Source: Typhlomys cinereus (taxonomy: Eukaryota; Chordata; Mammalia; Rodentia; Platacanthomyidae). Taken from it: a stretch of DNA of 64,000 bases. A program made the translations under genes and the position numbers. Shown one piece after another: positions 22,806 to 36,436 of the stretch. Below the pieces are notes generated by a model that saw only the letters and a program-made list of their open reading frames with translations, did no database searches and was not told the DNA's origin. The stretch lies in the NCBI GenBank assembly GCA_023101885.1, contig JALPQD010000412.1:1868534-1932533 (forward strand). The letters run 5' to 3'. Each line of letters begins with the position of its first letter. The stretch's first letter is position 1.

Positions 22806-25800
22806 ATGTCTGGAATTAACAATAGTTTCTCCATTATAACACTAAATGTTAATGGAATCAATTCACCGATCAAGAGACACAGATTACAAACTTGGATTAA
22901 AAATCACAATCCATCAATCTGCTGCCTGCAGGAAACCCATCTCACCACAAAAGATAGGCATGCTCTAAAAATAAAAGGCTGGTCAACAATTCTACAAGCA
23001 AATGGAAGCAGAAAACAGGCAGGGGTAGCCATTATGCTATCAGAAAAAGTGGATTTCAAACCAAAGAAAATTATAAGAGACACGGATGGATACTACATTT
23101 TACTCACAGGTACAATTCACCAGGAAGACTTCACAATACTGAACATAAATGCACCCAATACGGGCCCCTCCACATTCACTAAGAAAACCCTACAGCATCT
23201 AAAGCAAGAAATCAATCCCCAAACGATAATTCTTGGGGACTTCAACACCGCCCTCTCAACATGGGATAGATCAACAGGTCAAAAGCTTAACAGAGACACA
23301 TTGGAACTTAATCAAACCCTTAAAGAAATGGACCTTACAGATCTCTATCGAACTTTTCACCCACGCACCAAAGAATACACATTTTTCTCAACAGCACACG
23401 GAACTTTTTCCAAAATAGATCACATATTGGGCCACAAAATGAATCTACACATATACAAAAAAGTTGAAATTCTAACCTGTGCCCTATCAGACCATCACGG
23501 CCTAAAGCTGGACATCCACAACACATCAAACAAGAGAAAATACACTAACTCCTGGAAACTTAACACTATGATGCTGAATGAGAACTGGATTCAGGAAGAA
23601 ATTAAAAAGGAAATTCAAGATTTCCTGAAAGTGAATGATAACTTAAATACAACTTACCAAAATTTCTGGGACACAATGAAAGCTGTTCTAAGAGGTAAGT
23701 TCATAGCTCTTAATGCCTACGTCAAAAAAATGGAAACATCAGAAATAAACAACTTAACAATGCAGCTTAAAGCTTTAGAGAAACTAGAGCAATCTGATCC
23801 CAAAAGTAGTAGAAGAGAGGAGATTAGCAAAATAAGGGGAGAAAATATCTGAAATCGAGATTAAGAATACGATAGAAAAAATCAACCAGTCAAAAAGCTG
23901 GTTCTTTGAAAAAATCAATAAGATTGATACACCTCTAGCTGAACTAACCAAAAGCAAGAGAGAGAAAACCCAAATTAACAAAATTAGAAATGAACATGGA
24001 GTTATCACTACTGATACCCAAGAAATCCAGAGAATTATAACATCATATTTCAAAAACATATACTCTGTGAAGTTTGACAACACAAAAGAGATGGATGAAT
24101 TTCTACGTAAACACAACTTACCTAAATTGAATCAGGAAGTTGTGAATTATTTAAATAGTCCTATAACATATAAGGAAATTGAGGAAGTAATCTCAAATCT
24201 TCCCACCAAAAATGTCCTGGACCAGATGGATTCAGCACAGAGTTCTACCAGACATTTAAGGAGTTAATAACACCAATACTCCTTAAACTGTTCCATCAAA
24301 TAGCAAAGGAAGGAACACTACCAAATTCCTTCTATGAAGCTAATATCGTTTTAATTCCAAAACCTAATAAAGATTACTTAAAAAAGAAAACTATAGGCCG
24401 ATCTCCCTGATGAACACAGACGCAAAGATTCTCAACAAAGTCTTAGCAAATCGGATTCAAAAACATATTAAAAAGATCATTCATGGGGACCAAGTAGGCT
24501 TCATCCCGGGCACACAAGGTTGGTTCAACATACGCAAATCAATAAGTGTAATTCATCATGTAAACCAGTCCAAAGTCCAAGACCACATGATACTCTCGAT
24601 AGATGCAGAAAAAGCCTTTGACAAAATCCAACAGCCTTTTATGATCAAAACGCTAGAGACTGTAGGAATGGAAGGAACCTTTATCAATATAATAAAAGCT
24701 ATATACAACAAGCCCACAGCAAGGATTATGCTCAATGGGGAACAATTGGAAGCATTCCCACTTCGATCAGGAACTAGACAAGGCTGTCCACTCTCACCAC
24801 TTCTATTCAATATTGTACTTGAAGTGTTAGCTGAAGCCATAAGACAAGAAAGGGACATAAGAGGGATTCAAATCGGCAAGGAAGAAGTCAAGCTATCCCT
24901 ATTTGCAGATGACATGATCGTATACCTGAGTGATCCCAAAAACTCCACCAGGAAGCTCCTGGAACTAATTGAGAAGTTCAGCAGGGTGGCAGGATACAAA
25001 ATAAATGTGCAAAAATCAGAGGCCTTCCTATATGCCCAGAATGGAAGAAGTGAAAAAGCCTTGACAGAAACAATACCATTTATTATAGCCCCTAAAAAAA
25101 ATGAAATACCTTGGTATAAACCTAACTAAAGAGGTAAAAGACCTTTACAATGAAAACTTTAAAACCCTAAAGAAAGAAATAGCAGAAGACACCAGAAGGT
25201 GGAAAGACCTCCCTTGTTCCTGGATTGGCAGAATCAACATCGTGAAAATGACCATCCTACCAAAGGCAATATACAGATTCAATGCTATACCAATCAAATC
25301 CCAAAGCAATTCTTCAAAGAAGTTGACCAAACAATCTCAAAGTTCATATGGAGGCACAAAAGACCCAGGATAGCAAAAACAATCCTGAGTAACAAAAACA
25401 CAGCTGGAGGTATAACCATACCAAACCTTAGTCTATACTACAAATCCATAGTTGTAAAGACAGCCTGGTACTGGCTCCAAAATAGACACACAGATCAATG
25501 GATAAGGATTGAAGACCCAGATATAAGCCCACAAAGTTACAGCCATTTGGTCTTTGACAAAGGGGCCCAAAGAATCCAATGGAAAAAGAACAGCATCTTC
25601 AACAAAAGGTGCTGGCAAAAGTGGATCTCCACATGCAGAAGATTAAAGCTGGACCCGTACTTGTCACCATGTACAAGACTTAATTCCAAATGGATCAAGG
25701 ACCTTGATATAAGGCCAGAGACTATAAAAACCATAGTTGAAAGGATAGGGAACTCCCTCGAGCTGATTGGGCTAGGCCAACAAATCCTAAACAGACATCC

Positions 25801-26628
25801 AATGGCACAGTCATTGCTACCAACTCTCAACAGTTGGGATTTTGTGAAATTAAAGAGCTTCTGTTCAGATAAAGAGATTGTAACGCGAGCTCAAAGGCAA
25901 CCCACAGAATGGGTGAAAATCTTCACTAACCACATATCTGATAGAGCTCTATTGGCCAGAGTGCACAAAGAACTTAGAAAACTAAACACCAAGGAAACCA
26001 ATGGCCCAATTAAAAAATGGGCCCTGGAACTTCAAAGAAACTGTACCAGGGATGAAATTAAAATGTCTAACAAATATCTTAAAAAATGCTCCACTTCTTT
26101 AGCCATCAGGGAAATGCAAATCAAAACTTCCCTGAGATATCATCTCACCCCGGTCAGGATGGCAAAAATCCACAATACTAACAACGACAAATGCTGGAGA
26201 GGATGTGGAGAGAGGTGAAGTCTCCTACGTTGCTGGTGGGAATGCAGGCTCATACAGCCACTCTGGTGAGCCGTCTGGAGATTCTTAAAGAAATTAAAGA
26301 TTGAAATGCCATATGACCCTGCTATTCCACTTTTGGGAATAACCCCCCATACAGCAAGGTTCACCTCGATAGCACAAGCACGATCATGTTCATAGCAGCA
26401 CTGTTTACAATAGCAAAGTCATGGAATCAGCCCAAATGTCCAACAGTTGACGAGTGGATAAGGAAACTGTGGTACATCTATACAATGGAGTACTACTCAG
26501 CCATCAAAAATGATGAATTACTGGAATCTGCCGGGAAATGGATGTCTTTAGAAACAATTATATTAAGTGAAGTATCCCAGACCCAGAAAATTAAGCACCA
26601 TATGTACTCCCTAATAGGTGGCTCCTAG
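22806..26628 (+). pseudogene. L1 ORF2 (endonuclease-reverse transcriptase), few frameshifts
   Basis: Starts MSGINNSFSIITLNVNGINS. The apurinic-type endonuclease motifs are visible: LQETHLT, ILGDFNTAL and the SDHHGLKLD catalytic end (22806-23520). The reverse transcriptase follows with [14 protein letters not shown] and the catalytic FADDMI (about 24785-24920), then the [14 protein letters not shown] region and the Cys-rich C-terminal part near 26160-26215. Frame breaks: one extra A near 23840, one missing A near 24210, an A-run change near 25095 and further single-base changes after 26200. All are small, mostly in A runs. It ends SLIGGS at 26628. Confidence 0.87.
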
Positions 26629-27608
26629 TACCAAACCCACCCAGCCCACCTAGAGACAGTAATTCCAAGGATTATGAACAGGAGGGATGGGGTAGAAGGG
26701 CCACACCAGAAAGAAGGAGAGAAGGGACCATGTTACAGCATGGAAAATAGGCCTCCACCAAGGACCCAAATAAGTAATGAGACATCTGATTAAGTTCACA
26801 GAATTTTGTTCCTGATCATTTACTACTGAGGGGGAGTGATCTTACCAGAAGAGGAGGGCATATAGTCTGGCAGATAAAAAGTAACAATTTTGCAAATGGG
26901 TGATAGACCCCTCCCTCACTGTGGTTTCCCACTTTTATTACATCTACCTTTGAATGTGCTTTTATCACAAGACTCTAACAGCTTTTTGTCTCTGGCCAGG
27001 GGGTAACATACAATGCCCACCAGGATGGAGTGAAGGGCATTGCAGGAGCAGTAAATCTGCAAAAGAAAATCAACAAACCACAATCCAGAACTTCAGAGAC
27101 TCTATATCAACCACCTAGAACTAGGCCAGCTTAGTCTCTCCCCATCTTGAAGCTCAGGGAAATTTGCGGAAGAGGGGGCGGTAAGAGTGTAAGAGCATAA
27201 GGATGGGAGGAGCAATGATATGTAAGATACTCTATACTAGTTAGGGCTGAAGGAATCATAATTGGACTTCGCATGCCCTGCGCATTTTCAAACACACTGT
27301 TGACCTCACAAAGTCTAGCATCTGCTAAAGGCACCAAGATCCTTGGAGGCAAAGGATTGGCAGCCACAGCAGTGTTCCTATACCTAAGGGGAACACGGGA
27401 AAGGGTTCGGGAAAGGCCACTGGGTCCTTGTACGTCATCGGAGAGGAGGGCCCAGAGGAAAATCAGACATGCACAAGAAATTGGGGTGGGAGGCACTGGG
27501 GGATGGGGAGGGAGAGGGGTGGGGAGGAGGAGCAGGGAGTACGGAGGGAGGAGGAGGGAGTGAGGGAACTGGTATACCTAATAAGTTTGTATGAGCTGAA
27601 ATAAAAAA

Positions 27609-27624
27609 AAAAGCATCAAAGTAC
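27609..27624. repeat. Target-site duplication, right copy
   Basis: Second copy of AAAAGCATCAAAGTAC, closing the L1 at 20399-27608. Confidence 0.9.
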
Positions 27625-28686
27625 TATGTGTGATAAATTCCTTATCCACTCAACAATTTATAGACACTTTGTTGATTCCATATCTTGAATATTGTGAATA
27701 GTGCTGCAATAAACATGGAATTATATTATATCTCAATCTGTTTGGTTTTTATATAATAGCAGAAAAACAAAGAGAGTTTTAGCATATGTATGTGTATGTA
27801 CGTAGACATATATGTGTGTAATAGTATATGTGTGTTTATTATTCAATTTTTTTTGTGTAGTGTAGGCACTTGAATGTGTGTTCCTGTCGAGGCCCAATGG
27901 TGACATTGGGAATCATTCTGGATCGCTCAACCTTTTTATTGTTTTTCTTCAGGGTTTCCCAGAATCCCCACTTGAGGGCTGGAATTGCAAGTGTTCTTTC
28001 CTTTCTGCCCAATATTTTTTTTCATGGGATCTAAGGTTAAAAACATAGAAATTTTATTCACAAGAAAAATGGGATTAGCCTAGATGTCTATCAATTGATG
28101 AGTAGATAATTAAAATGAGGATCATATACAGAATGGACTATTATTCACCTATTGTGGAAGATAAAATTTTGTGCAAATCATAAATTAATACTTCTGCCTA
28201 GAAGTGGAAAATGTCCCTGAGTGAGGTAAAGACACTCACATTGAGGGCTCTGTGTCATCTGTGGATAACAGCCTGAAAACTTCGGTTTTGTGTGGCTTGC
28301 ATCCTATGGTCCAGAAACTTCTCTTAGCAATAGATGATTGATAGTCATCAGAGAAAATAAGTGACTATCGAGTACTCCCCCCAGAGAGGGATGTCCAACC
28401 CTCTCTCCTCAAGGATCAGGGAATATTACATAAATGGGAACAGAAAGACTATTTAACTATCCTCAGGCTTAAGCAGGGGACACACACATCAGTATGGTTC
28501 TAGGGAGATGGAGACCCATGGCTGCACTCAAGAACTAATGAAGACTGAGAATTTCATTCCTCAATTTCTGTTGTATCCAAACAAGCTGATAAATCTCTGG
28601 GAAGAAGTAGAAAGAATGTAAAGGAAGAAGCTGAAGAAAGGGTGGTGAGAGCCTATCATTTAAGAACAATAACATTATGGCAATTC
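27625..28686. other. Intron 1 remnant, decayed SINE and ancient L1 fragment
   Basis: 27625-27880 continues the PRP-like intron 1 homology seen at 12380-12690. 27880-28030 resembles a decayed SINE also seen near 2980. About 28040-28500 retains an ancient plus-strand L1 tail (tgtctatcaattgatgagtagataa, then ggacta ttattcacctattg, equivalent to the ORF2 end). 28500-28686 is unassigned. Confidence 0.5.
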
Positions 28687-28890
28687 GGGGCTGGACAGGT
28701 GGCTCAGAAGTTGAGACTCTGCTTCACAAGCAGAAAGTCCTGAGTTCATATTCCAGGTCCCATGTAAAAATGACAGGTGAAAATGGCTGACTGTGCTTCC
28801 ACCAAGGTGGGAGGAGACTGGGAAATGCAGAGAAGGAAGGTAGAAGCAACCTTTGTCTCTAGTCACCCTTTGTCTTCTTTAAGGATACAC

Positions 28891-28941
<51 letters not shown>

Positions 28942-28960
28942 TCTCTCTTATACACACACA
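28687..28960 (+). repeat. Diverged tRNA-headed SINE with (CT)n
   Basis: Head gggctggacaggtggctcag with B-box-like gagttcatattcc, then a body unlike the other copies, ending in a CT microsatellite (28897-28948) and a short CA run. An older subfamily. Confidence 0.7.
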
Positions 28961-29611
28961 CTAATTTTTTGTTATTTGTTACTAATAAAAATATGATGAA
29001 GCTGAGAAGCCAACTTTGGCTCTGGTTTTCTAACCTTGATCTCGATCCTTCAGGCAATCATTTGATTCTGCTTATTCATAGCAAAAAAGCCCAGACTCAG
29101 AGTTTCAGACAGCTTTCTCTCAATATAGATGTAGCAAGACAAAACATGAAGGATTCCGAAGTCTGTGAGATTAAAACCCACTAGCTGACAATTTTGTGAA
29201 ATCCATCAGTATCTATAAAGAATGCAGGAGATAAAATTGGGTGAGATTCCGGTATTGCTAGAAAGAACAAATAAAATGCAATGTGGCCCAGTGAGCAGGA
29301 GAAGGGGACTGGGACCATATCCCTAGAGAACAGGACACATGATTTTTGTCCTGCCACCTTTTTCTTCATAATAGTTATATCCTCCTGGTTTCCTTTAAAC
29401 TATCAGAATACCAGTAAGAGACCTGAAATCTCTGGCAATTGTACTACAGATTCCAAGAAAGTAATTTGGGGCATAAGAACACGGAAATTTTTACTTTGTT
29501 AATCTGTCTTGCAGACAAAGCAGATGGAAATCTCTCTGGAAGCATTCATGGCAATTTCCCCAATGTGCCCATGTTCTGTCCCTTCCTGACACAGAAAGAG
29601 AGACGACAATC

Positions 29612-29715
29612 AGGAATTGCCCACTATTATTTTATTGGGATATTAAGGGTACAGTAAAGATCACATTGGTTCATTGATTTGGAGTCCTGAATATCACTAA
29701 CTTCTTGGTCACTTT
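29612..29715 (-). pseudogene. PRP-like unit II, exon 4 (3' UTR) with polyA signal
   Basis: On the minus strand a strong acceptor (cctttcatatttgtttcag) leads into aaagtgaccaagaagttag and, 80 nt on, AATAAA (29631-29636). The same block is found in units III and IV. A short untranslated last exon is normal for PRP genes (family knowledge). The end point is an estimate 15-20 nt past the signal. Confidence 0.6.
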
Positions 29716-31769
29716 CTGAAACAAATATGAAAGGAAGAAAGTTATTGAACAGACAGGACATCCTAGAGGTTTCTCAACTGTTACCAGAACCATTGCGATG
29801 GTAGAGATTGATGTGCACCTCTCCTTCTCCCTTTCCTTCAAAACTCCCTATACCTTAATCTAATTAGCCATGGAGCAGATAAGTTTCTTGCTTATGAAAT
29901 GAAAGCAAGAGACTATAATAGGGCTCAATTGGCAAAGCCTCCTGTTCTGCAAGAATAAAGACCTGAATTAGAATCACTAGCATCCACATAAAAAGCTTGT
30001 GATGTTGTGCGTGCATGTGGAAACAGGAAGCACCTGAGAACTCACTGACCTGCCAACCTGGACCAAAGAGCTGTGTTTGTTTCAGTGAGAGACCCTCTTT
30101 AAAGGAGTAAGGAAGAAAGTAAGAGAGGAAGACATGCAGCATCCTTTGCAGCATCCTTTTTTTTTTTTTTTTAGCAGTTTTCTGCTGTGGCTATTTATTT
30201 ATTTATTTATAAAAGATTTTTAATTATCTCCGTTCATACAAACTTAATAGGTACACCGGTTCCCTCCCTCCCTCCTCCTCCCCCTGACCCCTCTGCTCAC
30301 CCTCCCCTCACTCCTCCCTCCCCACCTCCCAGTGCCTCTCCTCCCCCAATCCCCAGAGAATCCTTTAATGTGCATGCCAAATTCTCCTCTGGGTCCACCT
30401 CTCCAATGACATACAAGGACCCAGTGGCATTTCCCTGAACCCTTTCCTTTGTTCCCCTTAAGCATAGGAGCACTACTTTGGCTGTCAATCCCTTGCCTTC
30501 AAGGATCTTGGTGCTTTTATCAAATGCTAGACTTTGTGGGGTTAATAGTGTGTTGGACATTGCGCAGGGCATGCAAAGTTCAATTATGATTGCTTCAGCC
30601 CTAACTTGTGTGGAGTATCTTGCATATCATTGCTCCTCCCATCCTTGTGCTCTTACACTCTTACCACACCCTCTTCCGCAAATTTCCCTGAGATTCAGGA
30701 TGGGGAGAGATTAAGCTGGCCTGGTTGTAGGTGTTTGATATATAGTCTCTGAAGTTCTGGATTAGGGTTTGTTGATTTTCTTTTGTGGTTTTGCTGCTCC
30801 TGCAATGCCCTTCACTCTATCCTGATGGGTATTAGATATCACCTCCTGGCCAGAGATGAAAAGCTGTTAAACTAGAGACTTGTTATAAGAGTATATTCAA
30901 AGGTAGATGTAATAAAAGTAGGAAACCATAGTGAGGGACGGGTCAATCATCCATTTGCAAAATAGTTACTTATTATCTGCCAGACTATATGCCCTCCCCT
31001 TCTGGTGAGATCACACCCCCTCAGTTGTAAATGATCAGGAATGAAAAGTCTGTGAACTTAACCAGATGTCTCATTGCTTACCTGCAGTCCTTGATGGAGG
31101 CCTAGTTTCTCTGCTGTAACTGGTCCCCTCTCTCCTTGATTCTGGTGTGGCCCTCCTACCCCATCCCTCCTGCTCATACTCCTTGCAATTACTGTATTAC
31201 AGATATTTATCATGGAGTGTCTCTAGGTGGGCTCGGTGGGTTTGGTACTAGGAGCCAACTATTAGGGAGTACATACGGCGCTTAATTTTCTGGGTCTGGG
31301 ATACTTCACTTAATATAATTGTTTCTAAAGACATCCATTTCCTGGCAAATTCCAGTAATTCATCATTTTTGATGGCTGAGTAGTACTCAATTGTATAGAT
31401 GTACCACTGTTTCCTTATCCACTCGTCAACTGTTGGACATTTGGGTTGATTCCACGTCTTTGCTATTGTAAACAGTTATGCTATGAACATGGTCGCACTT
31501 GTGCTATTGAGGTGAGCCTCTGTCGCATGGGGGGTTACTCCCAAAAGTGGAATCGCAGGGTCATATGGCATTTCAAACTTTAATTTCTTTAAGAATCTCC
31601 AGACAGCTCCCTTCCCCCACTCCGCCACGGGTACGCGCACGTGCGGTCTAGCTCAGCCTCACCATGACCTAGGTAAGCTCCGTCCCTGCCCACTCCCAGA
31701 ACCCCAGATCAAATAATTCAGTTTAGTGAAAAATGCACAGAAATTGATAGAAGATCTTAAGAGTTAAAA

Positions 31770-32837
31770 TGACAATGCCAAAGTCAAAGTGCAAATCCAT
31801 GAGAAACAACACTCAAGTAAACAAATCTCCCACTGAAGGAATTAATCCCATAATGTTAGACTCCAACCAAAACAAACCCACGGAAAATGGCCATGAAAGC
31901 CTGACCCAGGATAATGACTTTTGAAATATGATCATTACCATGTTCAATACTACGAAAGAGGAAATCCGGGAGGAATTAAATAATCAAATCAATCGCTTTG
32001 AAGAGGAACACAAGAGACACTTGGAGGAGTTGAGAAAAACAGTGCAAGAAACAAAAACTGGCATAGAGCAGTTAAAACAGAATCAAGCAGAGTTTAAAAC
32101 TGAGCTAAAAGACAAATTATCTTCAACCCAGAACTCCACAGAAAGTCGTATCAGCAGAACTAATGAAGCAGAAAACAGAATTTCAGATCTTGAAGATAAA
32201 GTGGGAGTATTAACCAGCTCAATAGAAGAGGTTGGTAAAGCCAAAAAGATACTTGAGAGAAATATCCAGGAGATATGGAACACCCTGAAGAAGCCTAACA
32301 CGCGTATTCATGGAATTCCAGAGCAAGAATCTCAAAATACCACCCCTGATGATTTTTTTAAAGATCATCAAGGAAAACTTTACTCATCTAAAAAAAGAGA
32401 GGCCCATCCATATACAAGAGGCATTCCGCACCCCAAATAGATATGACAAAAACAGAAGCACGCCACAGCTAATAATAGTTAAAACACTACACATTCAAGA
32501 TAAAGAACTGGTGCTGAGAGCTTCAAGGGAGAAAAAACAAGTCACTTTTAAGGGTAAACCTATTAAAATAACAAATGACTTCTCAGTCGAAACAGTAAAA
32601 GCAAGAAGAGCTTAGAGAGACATACTTCAAGTATTGAATGAGCAAAAATGTCAACCCATGCTGATTTACCCTGCAAAACTATCTGTCATGATAGAGGGAG
32701 AAAGAAAAATCTTCCAGCACAAAGACAACTTGAAGGGATACATGTCCACCAAACCAGGCCTTCAAAAAATGCTAGAAATGATACCCAAGCATGAAGAAAA
32801 AAAAAGGCATATCCAGGAGAACAGAAGGCGAATATAA
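31770..32837 (+). pseudogene. L1 ORF1 copy, broken
   Basis: Same ORF1 as at 21686, starting at ATG 31770. A TGA at 31921 (tttgaaat in place of tttcaaaat) stops the first frame. The coiled coil and the QEIWNTLKKPNTRIHGIPE region follow from 31928. A frameshift near 32350 and a stop at 32613 (AGAGCTTAG in place of AGAGCTTGG) disrupt the rest. Confidence 0.8.
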
Positions 32838-32887
32838 CACCATTAAAAGTGAAGCAATATACTTATAAAAACTACTAAACATGATAA

Positions 32888-33612
32888 ATGTCTGGAATTA
32901 AAAATAGTTTCTCCATTATAACACTAAATGTTAATGGAATTAATTCACTGATCAAGAGACACAGATTACAAACTTGGATTAAAAATCACAATCCATCAAT
33001 CTTCTGCCTGCAGGAAACCCATCTCACCACAAAAGATAGGCACGCTATAAAAATAAAAGGTTCGTCAACAATTCTATAAGTAAATGGAAGCAGAAAACAA
33101 GCAGGGGTAGCCATTATGCTATCAGACAAAGTGGACCTCAAACCAAAAAAATTATAAGAGACATGGATGGATACTACATTTTAGTCACAGATACAATTCA
33201 CCAGGAAGACTTCACAATACTGAACATATATGCGCCCAATACGGGCCTCTCCACATTCATTAAGAAAACCCTACAGCGTCTTTAAAGCAAGAAATAAACT
33301 CCCAAGTGATAATTCTTGGGGACTTCAACACCGCCCTCTCAACATGGGATAGATCAACAGGTCAAAAGCTTAACAGAGACACTTTGGAACTTAATCAAAC
33401 CCTGAAAGAAATGGACCTTACAGATCTCTATCGAACTTTTCACCCATGTACCAAAGAATACACATTTTTCTCAGCAGCACATGGAACTTTCTCCAAAATA
33501 GATCACATATTGGCCCACAAAACGAATCTACACATATACAAAAAAGTTGAAATTCTAACCTGTGCCCTATCAGACAACCATGGCCTAAAGCTGAACATCC
33601 ACAACACAACAA
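32888..33612 (+). pseudogene. L1 ORF2 endonuclease fragment
   Basis: Starts MSGIKNSFSIITLNVNG. The endonuclease motifs LQETHLT and ILGDFNTAL are present. Broken by a stop at about 33079 and small indels near 33150 and 33283. At about 33612 the sequence passes directly from the endonuclease end (DIHNTT region) into the 3' UTR phrase acccacccagccca, deleting some 3.1 kb that includes the reverse transcriptase. Both parents share caaac at the junction. Confidence 0.82.
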
Positions 33613-34667
33613 ACCCACCCAGCCCATCTTGAGACACTCATAGGTAAATCTATGTATTACCTACAGTAATTGCAAGGATTATGAACAGGAGGGATGGGGT
33701 TGGCGGGCCACACCAGAAACAAGGAAAGAAGTGACCATGTTACAGTAGAGAAAATAGGCCTCCATCAAGGACTGCAAAAAAGTAATGTGACACCTAGTTA
33801 GGTTCACAATTCGTTCCTGATCAATTACAACTAAAGAGGTATGAACTCACCAGAAGGGGAGGGCATATAGTCCGGCAGATTAAAAAGTAACCATTTTGCA
33901 AATGGGTGATTGACCTCTCCCATTGCCTAACGCCATATGACCCTACGATTCCAATTTTGGGTATAAGTATTACATCTACCCTTGAATGTGCTCTTATAAT
34001 AAGACTCCAGTTTAACAGCTTTCTGTTTCTGGCCAGGGGGTGACACACAGTGCCCGTAACGATGGAGTGAAGGGCATTACAGGAGCAACAAAAATGCAAC
34101 AGAAAATCAATGAACTACTTATTCAGAACTTCAGAGACTCTGTATCAACTACCTAGGACTAGGCCAGACTAAACTCTCCCCATCCTGAAGCTCAGGGACA
34201 TTTGTGGAAGAGGGGGACGGTAAGAGTGTAAGAGCAAAAGAATGGGAGGAGCAATGATTTGCAAGATACTCCACACAAATTAGGGCCGAAGCAATCATAA
34301 TTGGACATTGTATGCCCGGCGCAATGTCCAACACACTGTTGATCTCACAAAGTCTAGCATCTGCTAAAGGCACCAAGATCCTTGGAGGCAAGGGGTTGGC
34401 AGCCACAGTAGTGTTCCTATGCTTAAGCGGAACACAGGAAAGGGTTCAGGGAAATGCCACTGGGTCCTTGTACATCATCGGAGTGGAGGGCCCAGAGGAG
34501 AGTGAGGCATGCACAAGAAAGGACTCTGGGAATCGGGGCGGGAGGCACAGGGGGATGGGGCGGGAGGGGTGAGGGGAAGGGGAGCAGGGAGTTCGGGGGG
34601 AGGAGGAGGGAGGGAGGGAACTGGTGTACCTATTAAGTTTGTATGAGCTGAAATAATAATAAAAATG

Positions 34668-34753
34668 TATTATATATATATATAATACATTTATATATAT
34701 AATACATTTATATATATATTTATATATATATAAATATATTTATATATATATAA
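34668..34753. repeat. (TA)n-rich junction repeat
   Basis: About 86 bp of nearly pure A/T with inverted tatatata/atatatat arms, between the first L1 A-tail and the restarting ORF2. Likely hairpin-forming. Confidence 0.9.
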
Positions 34754-34754
34754 A

Positions 34755-36436
34755 AACTCCACCAGGAAACTCCTGGAACTAATTGAGAAGTTTACCAGGG
34801 TGGCAGGATACAAAATAAATGTGCCAAAATCAGAGGCCTTCCTATATGCCCAGAATGAAAGACGTGAAAAAGCACTGAAAGAAACAATCCCATTTACTAT
34901 AGCCCTAAAAATATGAAATACCTTGGTATAAACCTAACCAAGGAGGTGAAAGACCTTTACAATGAAAACTTTAAAACCCTAAAGAAAGAAATAGCAGACA
35001 GATACCAGAAGGTGGAAAGACCTCCCATGTCCCTGGATTGGCAGAATCAAAATCGTAAAAATGACCATCCTACCAATGGCAATATACAAATTCAGTGCTA
35101 TACCAATTAAAATTCCAAAGCAATTCTTCATAGAAGTTGACCAGTCTCAAAATTCATATGGAGGCACAAAGACCCAGGATAGCAAAGACAATCCTGAGTA
35201 ACAAAAACACTGCTGCACGTATTACCATACCAATCCTTAGTCTATACTACAAATCCATAGTTGTAAAAACAGCCTGGTACTGGCTCCAAAATAGACACAC
35301 ATATCAATGAATAAGGATTGAAGACCCAGATATAAGCCCACAAAATTATAGCAATTTGGCTTTTGACAAAGGGGCCCAAAGAATCCAATGGAAAAAGAAC
35401 AGCATCTTCAACAAATGGTGCTGGCAAACCTGTATCTCCACATGCAGAAGATTAAAGCTGGACCCATACTTGTCACCATGTACAAGACTTAATTCCAAAT
35501 GGATCAAGGACCTTGATATCAGGCCAGAGACTATAAAATCCATAGTTGAAAGGATAGGGAACTCCCTCGAGCTGATTGGGCTAGGCCAACATTTCCTAAA
35601 CAGACATCCAATGGCACAGTCACTGCTACCAACTCTCAACAGTTGGGATCTGGTGAAATTAAAGAGCTTCTGTTCAGATAAAGAGATTGTAACACGAGCT
35701 CAAAGGCAACCCACAGAATGGGAGAAAATCTTCATGAACCACATATCTGATAGAGCTCTACTGTCCAGAGTGCACAAAGAACTTAGAAAAGTAAAAACCA
35801 AGGAAACAAATGGGCTAATTAAAAAATGGGCCTTAGAACTTAAAAGAAACTTTACTAGAGATGAAAAATATGTCTAACAAATATCTTTAAAAATGCTCCA
35901 CTTCTTTAGCCATCAGGGAAATGCAAATCAAAACTTCCCTGAGATATCATCTCACCCCAGTCAGGATGGCAAAAATCCACAACACAAACAACAACAAATT
36001 CTGGAGAAGATGTGGAGAGAGGGGAACTCTTCTACATTGCTGGTGGGAATGCAGGCTCATATAGCCACTCTGGCGAGCCGTCTAAAGATTCTTAAAGAAA
36101 TTAAAGATTGAAATGCCATATGACCCTGCTATTCCACTTTTGGGAATAACCCCCCATACAGCAGAGGTTCACCTCGATAGCACAAGCACAACCATGTTCA
36201 TAGCAGCACTGTTTACAATAGCAAAGTCATGGAATCAACCCAAGTGTCCAACAGTTGACGAGTGGATAAGAAAACTGTGGTACATCTATACAATGGAGTA
36301 CTACTCAGCCATCAAACATGATGAATTACTGGAATGTGCCGGGAAATGGATGTCATTAGAAACAATTATATTAAGTGAAATATCCCAAACCCAGAAAATT
36401 AAGTTCCATATGTACTCCGTAATAGGTGGCTTCTAG
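34755..36436 (+). pseudogene. L1 ORF2 C-terminal fragment
   Basis: Begins at the NSTRKLLEL region just after the reverse transcriptase FADD motif and runs through [14 protein letters not shown] and the Cys-rich end to the stop near 36434. Broken by several indels (near 34905, 35150, 35870 and 36005). Confidence 0.8.

Larger units (their letters stand above)
20399..27608 (+). mobile_element. Near full-length young L1, plus strand
   Basis: Contains a CpG-rich 5' UTR made of about 3.4 promoter monomers (20399-21645), ORF1 (21686-22764), ORF2 (22806-26628), a 3' UTR with a G-rich tract (27480-27570) and an A-tail, flanked by a perfect 16-bp TSD. The endonuclease, reverse transcriptase and C-terminal regions are all present. 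Only a few single-base indels break the frames, several of them in A runs. A SINE is inserted in the monomers. This is the least damaged autonomous element in the window. Confidence 0.92.

Noticed and set aside
28897..28948. CRISPR-like or satellite array
   Set aside because: Simple CT microsatellite within a SINE; no spaced repeats.
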